Shown here: in pieces, positions 8,151 through 17,500 of the stretch
Layout: every line of letters starts with the position of its first letter
How positions within the stretch are numbered: position 1 is the first letter of the stretch
Virus record (IMG/VR): IMGVR_UViG_3300032163_000052
Location: 1-38,248 of that record
DNA: 38,248 bases
From: a virus
Strand: one strand, 5' to 3'
Made by a program: the position numbers and the translations under genes
Notes under the pieces: generated by a model
What the model was told of the DNA's origin: nothing
The model's input: the letters and a program-made list of their open reading frames with translations, nothing else
Databases searched by the model: none

Positions 8151-8585
8151 ATGAGAGAGAAATATTTAAGGGGTTTCAGCAGCCTGGTCCTTGCAGTAAT
8201 GGCCCTATCCTTTGCTGGCGTGGTATGGGCGGCCACGGCTACGGATTACTGGCTGTCCGGGCCGACGACCCTGAATAACACGCCGAAGTCTATTTACATC
8301 AACCTGCCGGGGGTCAAGAGCTACATCACTTTGATAACGACCCACAACACGGACAACGTAACGTCCTGTTACCTGCGCCTGTTTCGCAGTCGGGACAACA
8401 GTACTTACTCGGATAACGGGACGCGGATATATTATTCACTCGGTACGCCCATCGGCCCCGGCCTGGTAATGGTTTGGGACAACGGCGGGAAGGGCATGAT
8501 ACTGAGTGACAATTATTCATCTATCGGCGCTGCAGACAATTCGACTAAGTGCGTCATATCTATTGATGGCTACAAGCTTCAATAA
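8151..8585 (+). CDS. Secreted small protein with five DNx[S/T] sequons
   Basis: A 144-residue protein. I prefer ATG 8151 (GGGAGG 8 bases upstream) over ATG 8145 (2 bases). A Sec signal peptide covers residues about 1-28 (REKYLRG, then SSLVLAVMALSFAGVVWA). The mature part has six Asp-Asn pairs, five of them D-N-x-[S/T] (DNVT, DNST, DNGT, DNYS, DNST) and one DNGG. Two Cys may pair. It shares this motif with 2463-3182 and 3184-3615 some 5 kb away, although I see no alignable backbone. Function unknown; a virion surface or periplasmic role is inferred. Confidence 0.7.
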   Translation: MREKYLRGFSSLVLAVMALSFAGVVWAATATDYWLSGPTTLNNTPKSIYINLPGVKSYITLITTHNTDNVTSCYLRLFRSRDNSTYSDNGTRIYYSLGTPIGPGLVMVWDNGGKGMILSDNYSSIGAADNSTKCVISIDGYKLQ

Positions 8586-8594
8586 GGAGGAAAC

Positions 8595-9473
8595 GTGAAA
8601 AGGTATATTGTAGCAATTGTAATTGGTTTCTTCTTGCTGTCTGCCATGTCGGCAGGTGCGGCAGGGCCGGTGACGTACCCGATAGCGACGGCAAGCCTGA
8701 CTCTCTATTCTCAAGTCTTTACCAGTAGTGGCACATTCACTGTTCCCTCGGGTGTTTCTACTATATATGTCAGCGGCGTAGGTGGAGGTGGCGGTGGTGG
8801 GGCAGCGCCAGGAGAGGGGGCCTCACCTGGCGGCGTAGGTGGAGGCGGCGGACAATCTTGTTTCAAACTTCCGATTAATGTTACATCAGGAGCATCATAT
8901 ACCGTTACCATTGGCACATCCGGAGCGACTAATGCAAATGGGGGGACTACAACTTTAGGCTCGTTGCTCACCTTGGAAGGCGGGAAGGCCACCGGCATGG
9001 GTGGTGGCGCTTGGTCAGTCGCGGAAGAAGGAGTTGGATATGCTTCTCGCACAGATGTCGGTTTTATATCAGCAGTTATGCCGGGAATGGTCGGTTGGAG
9101 GGTAAGTGGAGGAGGATATGTAAATTTGGGGCTCGGCGGTCAGGCTGTTTTTACGGGTTATTTTATGAATGGGGGGGGTGGTGGGTTTGGGGGAGTTGCT
9201 GATTGGGGCGGTGGTGGAAATGGATCAAAGGGCGGCAGTTCCTTTGTTTATTCAGGGGGAGCCGGTGGTACAGGTGGAACAACCAAAAAAGGATCGGGCG
9301 GTGGTGGTGGAGCGACCCTATATGGTGCTGGTGGTCGCGGCGGTAATGTTGATGGAGGCACAGGCACGGCAGGGGCAGCCAATACAGGAGCTGGTGGAGG
9401 CGGCGGCGCGGTGGAGTGGGGTGCGGGCGGCCCCGGCGGAACGGGTTATCTTTCAATTGAGTGGCTGAAATAG
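8595..9473 (+). CDS. Glycine-rich adhesin-like protein with a signal peptide
   Basis: A 292-residue protein with GTG start and AAGGAGG 4 bases upstream. Residues 1-22 form a signal peptide (KRYIVAIVIGFFLLSAMSAGA). The FTSSGTFTVPSGVSTIYVSG block followed by long Gly runs is the start of the glycine-rich domain found at the tips of many phage tail fibres, where it packs as polyglycine-II helices and binds receptors. The C-terminal half is Gly-Gly-x repeats and ends in YLSIEWLK, a usual closing strand of this fold. A Sec signal on a tail adhesin is unusual, since virions assemble in the cytoplasm. Confidence 0.75.
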   Translation: MKRYIVAIVIGFFLLSAMSAGAAGPVTYPIATASLTLYSQVFTSSGTFTVPSGVSTIYVSGVGGGGGGGAAPGEGASPGGVGGGGGQSCFKLPINVTSGASYTVTIGTSGATNANGGTTTLGSLLTLEGGKATGMGGGAWSVAEEGVGYASRTDVGFISAVMPGMVGWRVSGGGYVNLGLGGQAVFTGYFMNGGGGGFGGVADWGGGGNGSKGGSSFVYSGGAGGTGGTTKKGSGGGGGATLYGAGGRGGNVDGGTGTAGAANTGAGGGGGAVEWGAGGPGGTGYLSIEWLK

Positions 9474-9487
9474 GAGAGGAGGGCAAT

Positions 9488-9946
9488 ATGAAAAAGATGA
9501 TACTCATAATAATGATGCTACTGTTTGCAAACAACGCACAGGCTGTAACCTATGCCCAGGTCAGGAGCGGGGAAGTGATAAATATTGTTCCGTGGACAGA
9601 AGCAAGGCAGCCGCAAATCGAGGGTCAGCAGTTTATCACAATACAGGAGCCTCTAACGGTAAGGGTTGGCGATACATATAAGGATGGGACATTCACGCAT
9701 CCTGTTGTTGTCCCACCCCCCGTCAACAGAACAATCTCCATTGATGAGTTTCGTAGCCGGTTCACATTTAACGAAAGGGTCAGCATTAAGAGTCAGGCAA
9801 AAACAGACAGTCAGGTTGCGGTCGTGGATGAGGATTTCTCCGCTGCAACAATCAATCTGGACTCTCAGGCGATTATTGACGACCTGATTTTGCTGGTATC
9901 CAAAGGACTGCTGGACGCCGGCAGGCCGGCAGAGATAAGGAAGTAA
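9488..9946 (+). CDS. Exported tail-region protein (152 aa)
   Basis: I chose ATG 9488 (GGAGAGGAGGG upstream); the frame extends to 9461 but that overlaps the previous gene and hides the signal peptide. Residues 1-19 form a signal peptide (KKMILIIMMLLFANNAQA). The VRVGDTYKDGTFTHP segment resembles short proteins encoded next to fibre genes that carry a V-G-D-x-y-x-D-G-x-F-x-x-P motif. A helical C-terminal half follows (DEFRSRFTFNERV and later). It may partner the Gly-rich adhesin upstream. Function not established. Confidence 0.6.
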   Translation: MKKMILIIMMLLFANNAQAVTYAQVRSGEVINIVPWTEARQPQIEGQQFITIQEPLTVRVGDTYKDGTFTHPVVVPPPVNRTISIDEFRSRFTFNERVSIKSQAKTDSQVAVVDEDFSAATINLDSQAIIDDLILLVSKGLLDAGRPAEIRK

Positions 9947-9960
9947 TAGGGGGGCAACCA

Positions 9961-11226
9961 ATGGGACTGTTTAAGTTTATCAGCAATATCCTGGGCGACG
10001 TGAAGGACGCGGGAACACACCTGGCAAAACAGGTGCCCGTTGTCGGGCACCTGTTGAGCGAAGCTGTGGATATACCTTTAAGTTCCACACAGCATTTCAT
10101 TAAGAATCCGCTAAAAACCATAGCCAATGCAGCGTCCGGGGCGGCGGCGGGATTTGCAGCCGGGGGGCCGGTCGGTGCTTTTGCCGGAGGCGTTGCCGGG
10201 GCCGACATAAACCCCAATGAACGCTTTAAACCTTTAAAGGCAGCACTCAAAGGCGCGGAGTATGGCGGAGCGGCATCGCTTACAGGGCAGGGCATAAATT
10301 ACCTTGCGCCTGAGACGATACCGGCGACGTATATTACATCGCCCTTTTTATCAAAGCCAGGCCCGTCATCCGCCGTGAATAACGCAGGCAGTTCTTTCAT
10401 ACCGGACAATGTCAGTGAACTGTTTTCCAAGGGCGCGGACTATGCCGGGAGTACCGCAGGCAGTTCTTCCATACCGAACAATGGCAGTGGACTGTTTTCC
10501 GAGGGCGCGGACTATGCCGGGAGTAACGCAGGCGGTTCTTCAATGCTGGACAAGGCCAGTGGACTGTTTTCCAAGGGCGCGGACTATGCCGGGAGCCTGG
10601 CCTCCAAAAGTGCTGATTGGATTATGAAAAATCCCGCCAAGGCCGCCCTCCTGGGACTCACGGTAAAGAACGTATTGACGCCCGCCCCTAAGATTGACAC
10701 GGGTGCGGAGCCAACCGGGGGAGGACCGGCAGCAGCAGGCAATAAGGCCGCGCAGGATGCACTAACTGCGGCCAAGGCAAGGTGGGCGACTTCCAGTCAA
10801 ACGTTAGCGCAAGGGCCGGCGGCATTGACAGCAATGAATCCGTTCGGGATTCAAAAAACAATGGATACGGGCTACAACAATAAAAGCATAGCTGAAGTAC
10901 TGCAAGAAACAAGAAACCAGCCGTCGCCCCTGCCGGGCGCAACAACGACAAGCGCGGTCCCGGCCGCCCCTGAACCTGGCCGGACAGGCGGGACAACGCC
11001 TTTAAGCATGAGTAGTGCCCGGCAAGCTGTAGCACAAGAAGGCGGGATGCCGATGCCGGAGAGCGTGCAGCCGAATATGGAATCGGCGAGGACTGCTTAC
11101 ATGAGGGGCATTGCAAATATCCAGCCGCCCGGACAGCCAATGTCGAATCAAAACACGCAAAGCAGGATATTGACCCACGCCGACACGGAATATCTAGAAT
11201 ATCTACAGTCTCGCGGACTGATATAG
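9961..11226 (+). CDS. Ejection (injection) protein with three tandem repeats
   Basis: A 421-residue protein after GGGGGGC and ATG 9961. Residues 55-80 are a small-residue hydrophobic stretch (ASGAAAGFAAGGPVGAFAGG) suited to membrane insertion. Residues 142-213 hold three 24-residue repeats with the core FSKGADYAGS, encoded by a 72-bp tandem repeat. The C-terminal part is Pro/Thr/Ala-rich and ends in a helix. It is the first of three consecutive long, helical, low-complexity proteins after the tail genes, the position of the P22 gp7/gp20/gp16 or T7 internal proteins that enter the host with DNA. Assigned by order and composition. Confidence 0.6.
   Translation: MGLFKFISNILGDVKDAGTHLAKQVPVVGHLLSEAVDIPLSSTQHFIKNPLKTIANAASGAAAGFAAGGPVGAFAGGVAGADINPNERFKPLKAALKGAEYGGAASLTGQGINYLAPETIPATYITSPFLSKPGPSSAVNNAGSSFIPDNVSELFSKGADYAGSTAGSSSIPNNGSGLFSEGADYAGSNAGGSSMLDKASGLFSKGADYAGSLASKSADWIMKNPAKAALLGLTVKNVLTPAPKIDTGAEPTGGGPAAAGNKAAQDALTAAKARWATSSQTLAQGPAALTAMNPFGIQKTMDTGYNNKSIAEVLQETRNQPSPLPGATTTSAVPAAPEPGRTGGTTPLSMSSARQAVAQEGGMPMPESVQPNMESARTAYMRGIANIQPPGQPMSNQNTQSRILTHADTEYLEYLQSRGLI
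10384..10599 (+). repeat. Three tandem 72-bp repeats inside the ejection gene
   Basis: Three in-frame copies (10384-10455, 10456-10527, 10528-10599). The last half of each copy is nearly identical, and differences concentrate in the middle codons. Each codes 24 residues ending in GADYAGS. Being a multiple of three, copies can be gained or lost without breaking the gene. Confidence 0.9.
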
Positions 11227-11235
11227 GGAGGGGAA

Positions 11236-13245
11236 ATGGCATCATACAGTTACTCGACGACAGCGCTGCCCGGATATATGTGGGGGGTCAAAAACAATAC
11301 GGAGGACTGGGCGAAAGCGTATATAGGCGCATGGACGCACAAGGGGGATGTTGCAAATCCGGATACGGGCATGGATACCTATGACCCACAAGAAGGCATC
11401 TATCTCATACGGGACAATGATAGTGACGGCGTTAATGACTCAAGCTTCACCAATGTGGGCAATACCGAAGCGGCACCCGGCACGAAGATAGACGATACGG
11501 GAGACAACCCTGCTTACTGGTCTGCCGGGGCCCAGGGGGCCAAAAGAAAGACAAGCGCCGGCACGGAATACATATATTCAGGCAACTCCTGGATAATAAA
11601 TACCCATACCAGCACTGGAGGCGATACTGACAACACTGGAGGCGATACGGGGTCCCCACAGGGCTGGGAAGACCCATATGCGAAAGACTACCTGGACGAT
11701 TCAACTCCGCCCGATTTAACGCCTCCGCCTGCTGTAACAGCGGCTGAATACAAGCCAACCCTTACGGTGCCGGACAAGATAAACACCACGGTGGCCCCGG
11801 TGGATTACACGAAAACCGACATCAAGGCCCCGGCGCCGGTAACAATGACAACCCAGGACCCCGGCGCATACGATTTAAAAGACGCGACTCTTAAGCCTGT
11901 GGATGCGTATTCACGTCAAGACATAACAATGCCGACCTTTAAGCCGTATGTCCCCACGAAGATAGACCTTCCGACCTTCGATAAGTTTCAGGCCCAAAAA
12001 TACACGCCGGAGGGTTTTGACGCCGCAAGGGAGGCGTGGAGCGCTCAGATAATGAACGAACTTTCAGACCCCAATGCCATAGCCGCCAAGTATGGCGATT
12101 ATGAAACGGCTCTCTCGCAGTCCCTGCATAGTCAGGTGGACCCGCAGATGCAAAAAGAGCAGCGGGCCTTGGAGGAAGCCCTACAGCGACGCGGTATTAC
12201 GCCGGGCTCGCGGGCCTACGTGGATGCAGGGGACCTTTTCAGCAAGCGTGTCGAAAAACAGAACGTGGACATAGCCTTACAATCCACGCTTAAGAAATAC
12301 GACCTGGCCGATGCGGAAATAAAGAACCTGCAAACTCAACTGGGGCTGAACGATGCCCGATACGCAACCATGCTGCAAAATAATGTACAGCTTCAACAGC
12401 TTGACGTGACGGCCCGTGGACAGGATATGTCCTATGCTGAAAAGCAGGGCGAGCTAGACCAGGCGCAGGAGGCCCTCGGAGTGACGGCCAGGGGGCAGGA
12501 CATAACCTACGCCCTGGGAGTGGGCAATATTAAGACCAAGAGCGAAGAGAATTACCTGACCGGCAGGGATCAGGACCTCGGTTTAATTAAAGCGCAGGGG
12601 GCCTTGGATGTTCAAAACGCTGCGAACAAAATTAACGCCGCCGAGTCTAAGGGCAAAGAAGCATATAACGCCGCAGTGATAGCCGGACAGACAGCCGACC
12701 GCTCCCTTACGGCACAACAACTGCAAACTGCCGAGAATTATAACGCAGCAAAAATAGCAGGGGAGAACGCCGGCCGGGAGCAAACGGGCATAGGGCAACT
12801 CATTAACCAAAGACAGATAGATGCGGACATACAGAGCAAGATAGACCAAAATCAGCTCACAGCCGACAGGGATGCCGCAGCTATAAAACAAGCCGGAATA
12901 GAAACCACTTTCAAATATGCGGAGCTTGCCGGAAAGGTAGCCAATGACATTAAGGGGTATAACCTGGGACTGATGCAATTATCGCAAAAAGACAAGGAAG
13001 CATATGGAAACTACCTGATAAATGTCTACGCTCAGTCTTTGGCGTGGGAAAATATTCTTACCAACCGCGAACAGATCGAGATGCAGGCCATACTGGGTAT
13101 GACTGAGGCGCAGATCAAGGAATATGCGGTAGATAAGGGCTATTGGGCGCAGATACAGGCCTCAAATGCGGCAAGCGCGGCGGCCAATAGTAATAAATTG
13201 ACCGCGCTGATAACTACGGCCGCGTTAATAAGCGGGAAGAACTAG
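11236..13245 (+). CDS. Large Gln/Ala-rich ejection-type protein (669 aa)
   Basis: Start ATG 11236 with GGGAGGGG upstream. Residues 1-165 are an Asp/Gly/Thr-rich region including a Ca-loop-like stretch (DNDSDGVNDSSF). Residues 165-250 are Pro/Thr-rich linker with repeated short strands. From about residue 260 to the end it is almost all helix, with the QRRGITPGSRAYVDAGDLF motif that recurs in podovirus internal virion proteins, and many repeated ARGQD and AAKIAGENAG-like segments. It would form part of the ejected complex spanning the periplasm. No enzymatic motif seen. Confidence 0.62.
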   Translation: MASYSYSTTALPGYMWGVKNNTEDWAKAYIGAWTHKGDVANPDTGMDTYDPQEGIYLIRDNDSDGVNDSSFTNVGNTEAAPGTKIDDTGDNPAYWSAGAQGAKRKTSAGTEYIYSGNSWIINTHTSTGGDTDNTGGDTGSPQGWEDPYAKDYLDDSTPPDLTPPPAVTAAEYKPTLTVPDKINTTVAPVDYTKTDIKAPAPVTMTTQDPGAYDLKDATLKPVDAYSRQDITMPTFKPYVPTKIDLPTFDKFQAQKYTPEGFDAAREAWSAQIMNELSDPNAIAAKYGDYETALSQSLHSQVDPQMQKEQRALEEALQRRGITPGSRAYVDAGDLFSKRVEKQNVDIALQSTLKKYDLADAEIKNLQTQLGLNDARYATMLQNNVQLQQLDVTARGQDMSYAEKQGELDQAQEALGVTARGQDITYALGVGNIKTKSEENYLTGRDQDLGLIKAQGALDVQNAANKINAAESKGKEAYNAAVIAGQTADRSLTAQQLQTAENYNAAKIAGENAGREQTGIGQLINQRQIDADIQSKIDQNQLTADRDAAAIKQAGIETTFKYAELAGKVANDIKGYNLGLMQLSQKDKEAYGNYLINVYAQSLAWENILTNREQIEMQAILGMTEAQIKEYAVDKGYWAQIQASNAASAAANSNKLTALITTAALISGKN

Positions 13246-13261
13246 TAGGAAGGAGGGATAT

Positions 13262-14572
13262 ATGGACCAAATACAGAACGACCTGGTAGCCCGCGCCTGG
13301 GCATCACGGCAGAGGAAGAACCCATACACGGACAATGCCAATGCTATGTCCAAAATGATAAATATACAGGACAACCCCTGGGGCTCGCCCATTGCCGCAT
13401 ACATGCTGGGGCAGTCCATGAAGCAGGGCGACGAGTGGGAGGCGCAAGAGCAGACCAGGCAGGATTCCGCGTATCGGGCGTATCTAACGGCTGAACAAGG
13501 CAAAGAGGCGGCAGCGCAGCAGAAAGCAGACCTTGATGTTGTCTACAAATTGGCCGGAGACACGGAAAGGCTCGCAGGCAATCACGAGCAACTCAATGCC
13601 CTGGTTGAAGCGACAAAGCAAGGGATAAAGTCCCCCGGGTTACAAGGATTAGCGGACAGCTTCAAGTCGGTAGCCGACGTAAGGGAAGGCGGTTATGTTA
13701 TGTCCCTGCCGGACAGGAAGACCTATTGGATGCCTAAAGTGGAAGGCGCGGTCAGGGCCATTGTGAATGCAACGGAGGCCGTTAAAAACCAGGACGTTCA
13801 TGCCCTAACAAAATTCCTGCTTGACGATAACGCGACCAGCGCAGACTATAACAAATACTTCACAGGATACGACGACTCGGGGAATATCACTCTTGACGAG
13901 GACGCTATTCGAGAGGCCGTTACGCAACGCTTAATGGCCCGGACTGCGGGGATTCGTGAGTACAAGGGGCCACAGGAAGAAATGACCGGGAACGTAAGTC
14001 GAAACGGGCTTTTTTACGATAAGTTTGCAAAGGAAATACCTGAAGCCTACGCGAAAAAACAACCGCCGAGGGTCGAGACTTTTGAGGTGGGCGCAAACAT
14101 TGAAAAAAGACAGTGGGACGAGAACACAGGAGTGTGGAAGACGCTTACTACTGCGCCAAGAAAAATGCCGGGAGAGGGCGAAACGGACCCAAACAAGGCG
14201 CTGAAAAGCAATCTTGGCGTGCAACAACAGGCGGCAAGCCTGGCTAAAAATGCAATTATGATGAAGTACGGCGGTCTGAAAATAGACCCGCTTACCGGAG
14301 ATTTGATAAACGACGGCAGTGTTGACCAGGCGGTAATAAACCAGGCCTATAGGAACTATTTCAACTATTACCTGGACCGGGGGGTGAACCCCGACACGGA
14401 GCCCGACGCCGCAGCCTGGGCTAAAATCAACAAACTGGCAGAGCCGGCACGACAGAGAAGGGTTCAAGCACTACAGGGCACGTCAGCTATCGCGCCCCCC
14501 GTAGCAAGGCCGGCCCTTAGCAGGGAAGAGGCCCTGGCCGAAGCACGCAGGAGAGGTCTTTTCCTTAAATGA
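13262..14572 (+). CDS. Third ejection-type protein (436 aa)
   Basis: Start ATG 13262 with GGAAGGAGGG 5 bases before. Mostly helical and charged; the N terminus (NPWGSPIAAYMLGQSMKQG) and a long Gln/Ala helix resemble internal virion proteins of podophages. Residues about 290-400 contain a helical block with AIMMKYGGLKIDPLTGD. The C terminus reads LSREEALAEARRRGLFLK, a short motif echoed in the start of the next protein. The stop overlaps the next start (ATGA). Function inferred from order. Confidence 0.58.
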   Translation: MDQIQNDLVARAWASRQRKNPYTDNANAMSKMINIQDNPWGSPIAAYMLGQSMKQGDEWEAQEQTRQDSAYRAYLTAEQGKEAAAQQKADLDVVYKLAGDTERLAGNHEQLNALVEATKQGIKSPGLQGLADSFKSVADVREGGYVMSLPDRKTYWMPKVEGAVRAIVNATEAVKNQDVHALTKFLLDDNATSADYNKYFTGYDDSGNITLDEDAIREAVTQRLMARTAGIREYKGPQEEMTGNVSRNGLFYDKFAKEIPEAYAKKQPPRVETFEVGANIEKRQWDENTGVWKTLTTAPRKMPGEGETDPNKALKSNLGVQQQAASLAKNAIMMKYGGLKIDPLTGDLINDGSVDQAVINQAYRNYFNYYLDRGVNPDTEPDAAAWAKINKLAEPARQRRVQALQGTSAIAPPVARPALSREEALAEARRRGLFLK

Positions 14573-17500
14573 GGGACCTGGCCGCCTACTCAGATGCTGA
14601 GATACTCGAGCAAGCCGGGCTGATTGCGCCGCCTGAATTTACCGCGCCAAGTCGGACCCGGTCGCTGTCCGACTATTCGGACGATGAAATATTAAGGGCG
14701 GCGACCGCTGCGCCTGAGTTTCGCCGCAAGGAAGCTCCCATAAGTCCTTACGTTCAGAGCGTTACCGACTATCTGAAGGACAATGACAATCTCCCGGCGG
14801 TGCCTCTTAATGACAAAAGGATTACCGGTGCTTTCGAGACTCCGGCCCCGACTATAAAGGAACTGCAAAGCGAGAAGGGTATCACGCTTCAGGAAATCCC
14901 GACCATTGAGCAAAACCGCATGGCGCTGCCGACCGGCATTGTTCATTCAGTCGGAAGGGAGTTGCCGCAACTTATCGGGAAGTCGATGGAATTCACCGGC
15001 GTGGCTCCCGATATCGGTAAAAAAATCGTAAATAAGACAGACGAATTATTCCCGAGGCCCAATTACGAGGGCGCGGCAAAGGTGCTTTATGAAGCCGGGT
15101 CCATGATGGCCCCGCCGTTTGGTCCTACATTACTTGTCAGTACGGGGACAAAGGTTCTAACCAGGGCCAACAAGTTCATGGACTTAGCTCGGGCGGCGCA
15201 GGAAGCCGGGAAGATTGAAGAGGCGGCTGCCTTTGCAAAGCGGGCCGAGTTCGGCTTTAAGCTGTCCGAAGAGTTATCCAGCCTATCGACCGGTACGCTT
15301 TTTGGGTTAGCGCAAGGACAGGACACCCTGGAGAACGCAAAGAAGGCAGGCGTGGAGCCTGGGGCTGCGCCGTATATTAATGCGCTTATTGAAAGCACAG
15401 GTGAATATCTGGGGACTAAATACCTGGGCCGGGCCTTGAACTTCAGGGAAGGCAAGCCGATTCAGACGGCAAAGGACTTCAGTAAGATGCTCGGCGTTGA
15501 AACCGGTACGGAGTTTGCGCAGCAGTACGGTGAAGCCGGGATCGAGAAAGCGTACAACATACGACCCGACGCCGATCCGTTACAGGAAGGCCTGGATGTT
15601 TTAGCGCCTACAGCCGTTTTGACAGGCCTAACGTTCGGACTGGGTAAGGCTATGGGCCGGAGAGGCAATAAGGAAAGCGCACCGATACAACAGGGCGCGA
15701 TGCCTACTTTTGACATACAGCGTCTTGACGCGCTGGCCGCGAAGGTCCAGAACCGCGAGCCGTTGACGGCTGTTGAAAACGCAGACCTTGAAGCATTGCT
15801 GAAACAGGCAGGGCTTATTAAGACGAACCCTGCGGACGCTGAGACCGAATCACTACTCCACGAAACGGAAAAGGAGGTGATGCCCAGCGGGATTAAAGTA
15901 GTCTCGGAACAACCCATAGGAAAGGAGGTGATGAATAATGGCACCCAAGAAGGGCGGCAAAATGCCGATGATGCCCAAGGGCAAAGGCAAGGGCTGTTAA
16001 GAGGGGAAGCACAGGAAGGACCTGTGCAGCAGCCTGTAACGGGGCCGGTCCTTGCCACTGAAACGCCGCCCGTTGAGGTTTCCACGGTCGAGGACTGGGG
16101 GACCGGCGAAACCGCAGTACAGTCGAAAAAAGATAAGGTCCGGGCCGCGATACTCGGAGAGAAGGCCGGAGCCGGCAGGGGCCCCGCCGCCCTTGCAAAG
16201 ATGGGGCTTGGGCCGGATATAAGCACCGCGCCGACAGCCGCCGAACCACTCACCATGAAGACTATTACCGAGCGGATCAAGGGGCCGCAGAGACCACCCA
16301 GGACCATTATTGACCTGGTGAGGCAGTCAGGCGGCATCAATATCAAAAACGAGCCGCAGGCCGGAGAGGTCAGGCACCTTATGGAGAATAATCCGCAACT
16401 GCAATTCTATGTGACCAAAACGCCCGGCAAGGGCATAAGACTTGATGATCTTGCGCTCAAGGCCCTGGAGTACGGCTTTATCCCCGAGCGAAATATTCAG
16501 ATGCTGCTTGATGCGATTGACCGGAAACAAGCCTCTTCTGACGAACTGGAGCGGCGCGTAGCGGCAGAAGCGGCCAAACAAAAGAAAGAAATCGTTCTTG
16601 ACGATATGCAGCCGGGGGATAGTTTTAAGGTTGACGATGAGACATTTAAGCACCTCGGGTACGACGAGAACGGCAACGCCATAATCAAGGACGGCATTAC
16701 CTATAAGATACCGCCCTTTGACCGGACGGTTGTCAAGGTAGACGAGTTTACCGCCGGGGAGAACCCCGTAACGTTCTCACGGCAGAGACAGGACACGGGG
16801 ACCGGAGACCTGTTTACAGGGCCGGCAGTTCCGGAAAAGACAGCGCCGGAAGCGCCTCGAAGGGTCACGCAGGCGGATATGTTCGGCCTGAGAAATGCGC
16901 TGGAAGGCCCGCTAACGTCAAAGCAGGTTGAAGAGGACCTGCCGCTTGAGCGGGCCGGGGCCGACGAAAAGCAAAGGGAGGCGCAGAAGGGGCAGGGGGA
17001 TTTGTCTTTTCAGCGTTCCGTCGCGCCTTTCTACTCGCAACTGCGCCGGACGGTTGAGGCCCTGCCGGATGTTATATCCCGTAAGACCCTCAAGGCTGCG
17101 CTCAACGATCCCCGAAATAACGTCAAAGCCGAGGAGATAGCGGACAGCGGGGTCATGACTGTGTTCGAGGACCAGGGCATTATAAGCAAGAAGGCGGTCC
17201 TGGAGTACTTGGACGCTGTGGCCCAAGGCCAGCCGATATTTCAGAAGGCGGCTACTGGCGTGGGTATTCCGATTGACCAGGCGCAGGCGGTTGTGGACCG
17301 ACTGAAAGCCAACTGGAAGGGCGCTCCTGATATTCGCGTGTCTACCGTTGAGACCCTGCCGGCGCACCTACGGGCCGATATGACACCCGACGTTAAGGCC
17401 TTTGTCATGAACAGGTCGGGCCGCGTCTACATCCTCCCCGAGCACATGGACAACCTCGCGGAGGTTGAAAGCGCCGTGCTGCATGAAGTAATCGGACATT

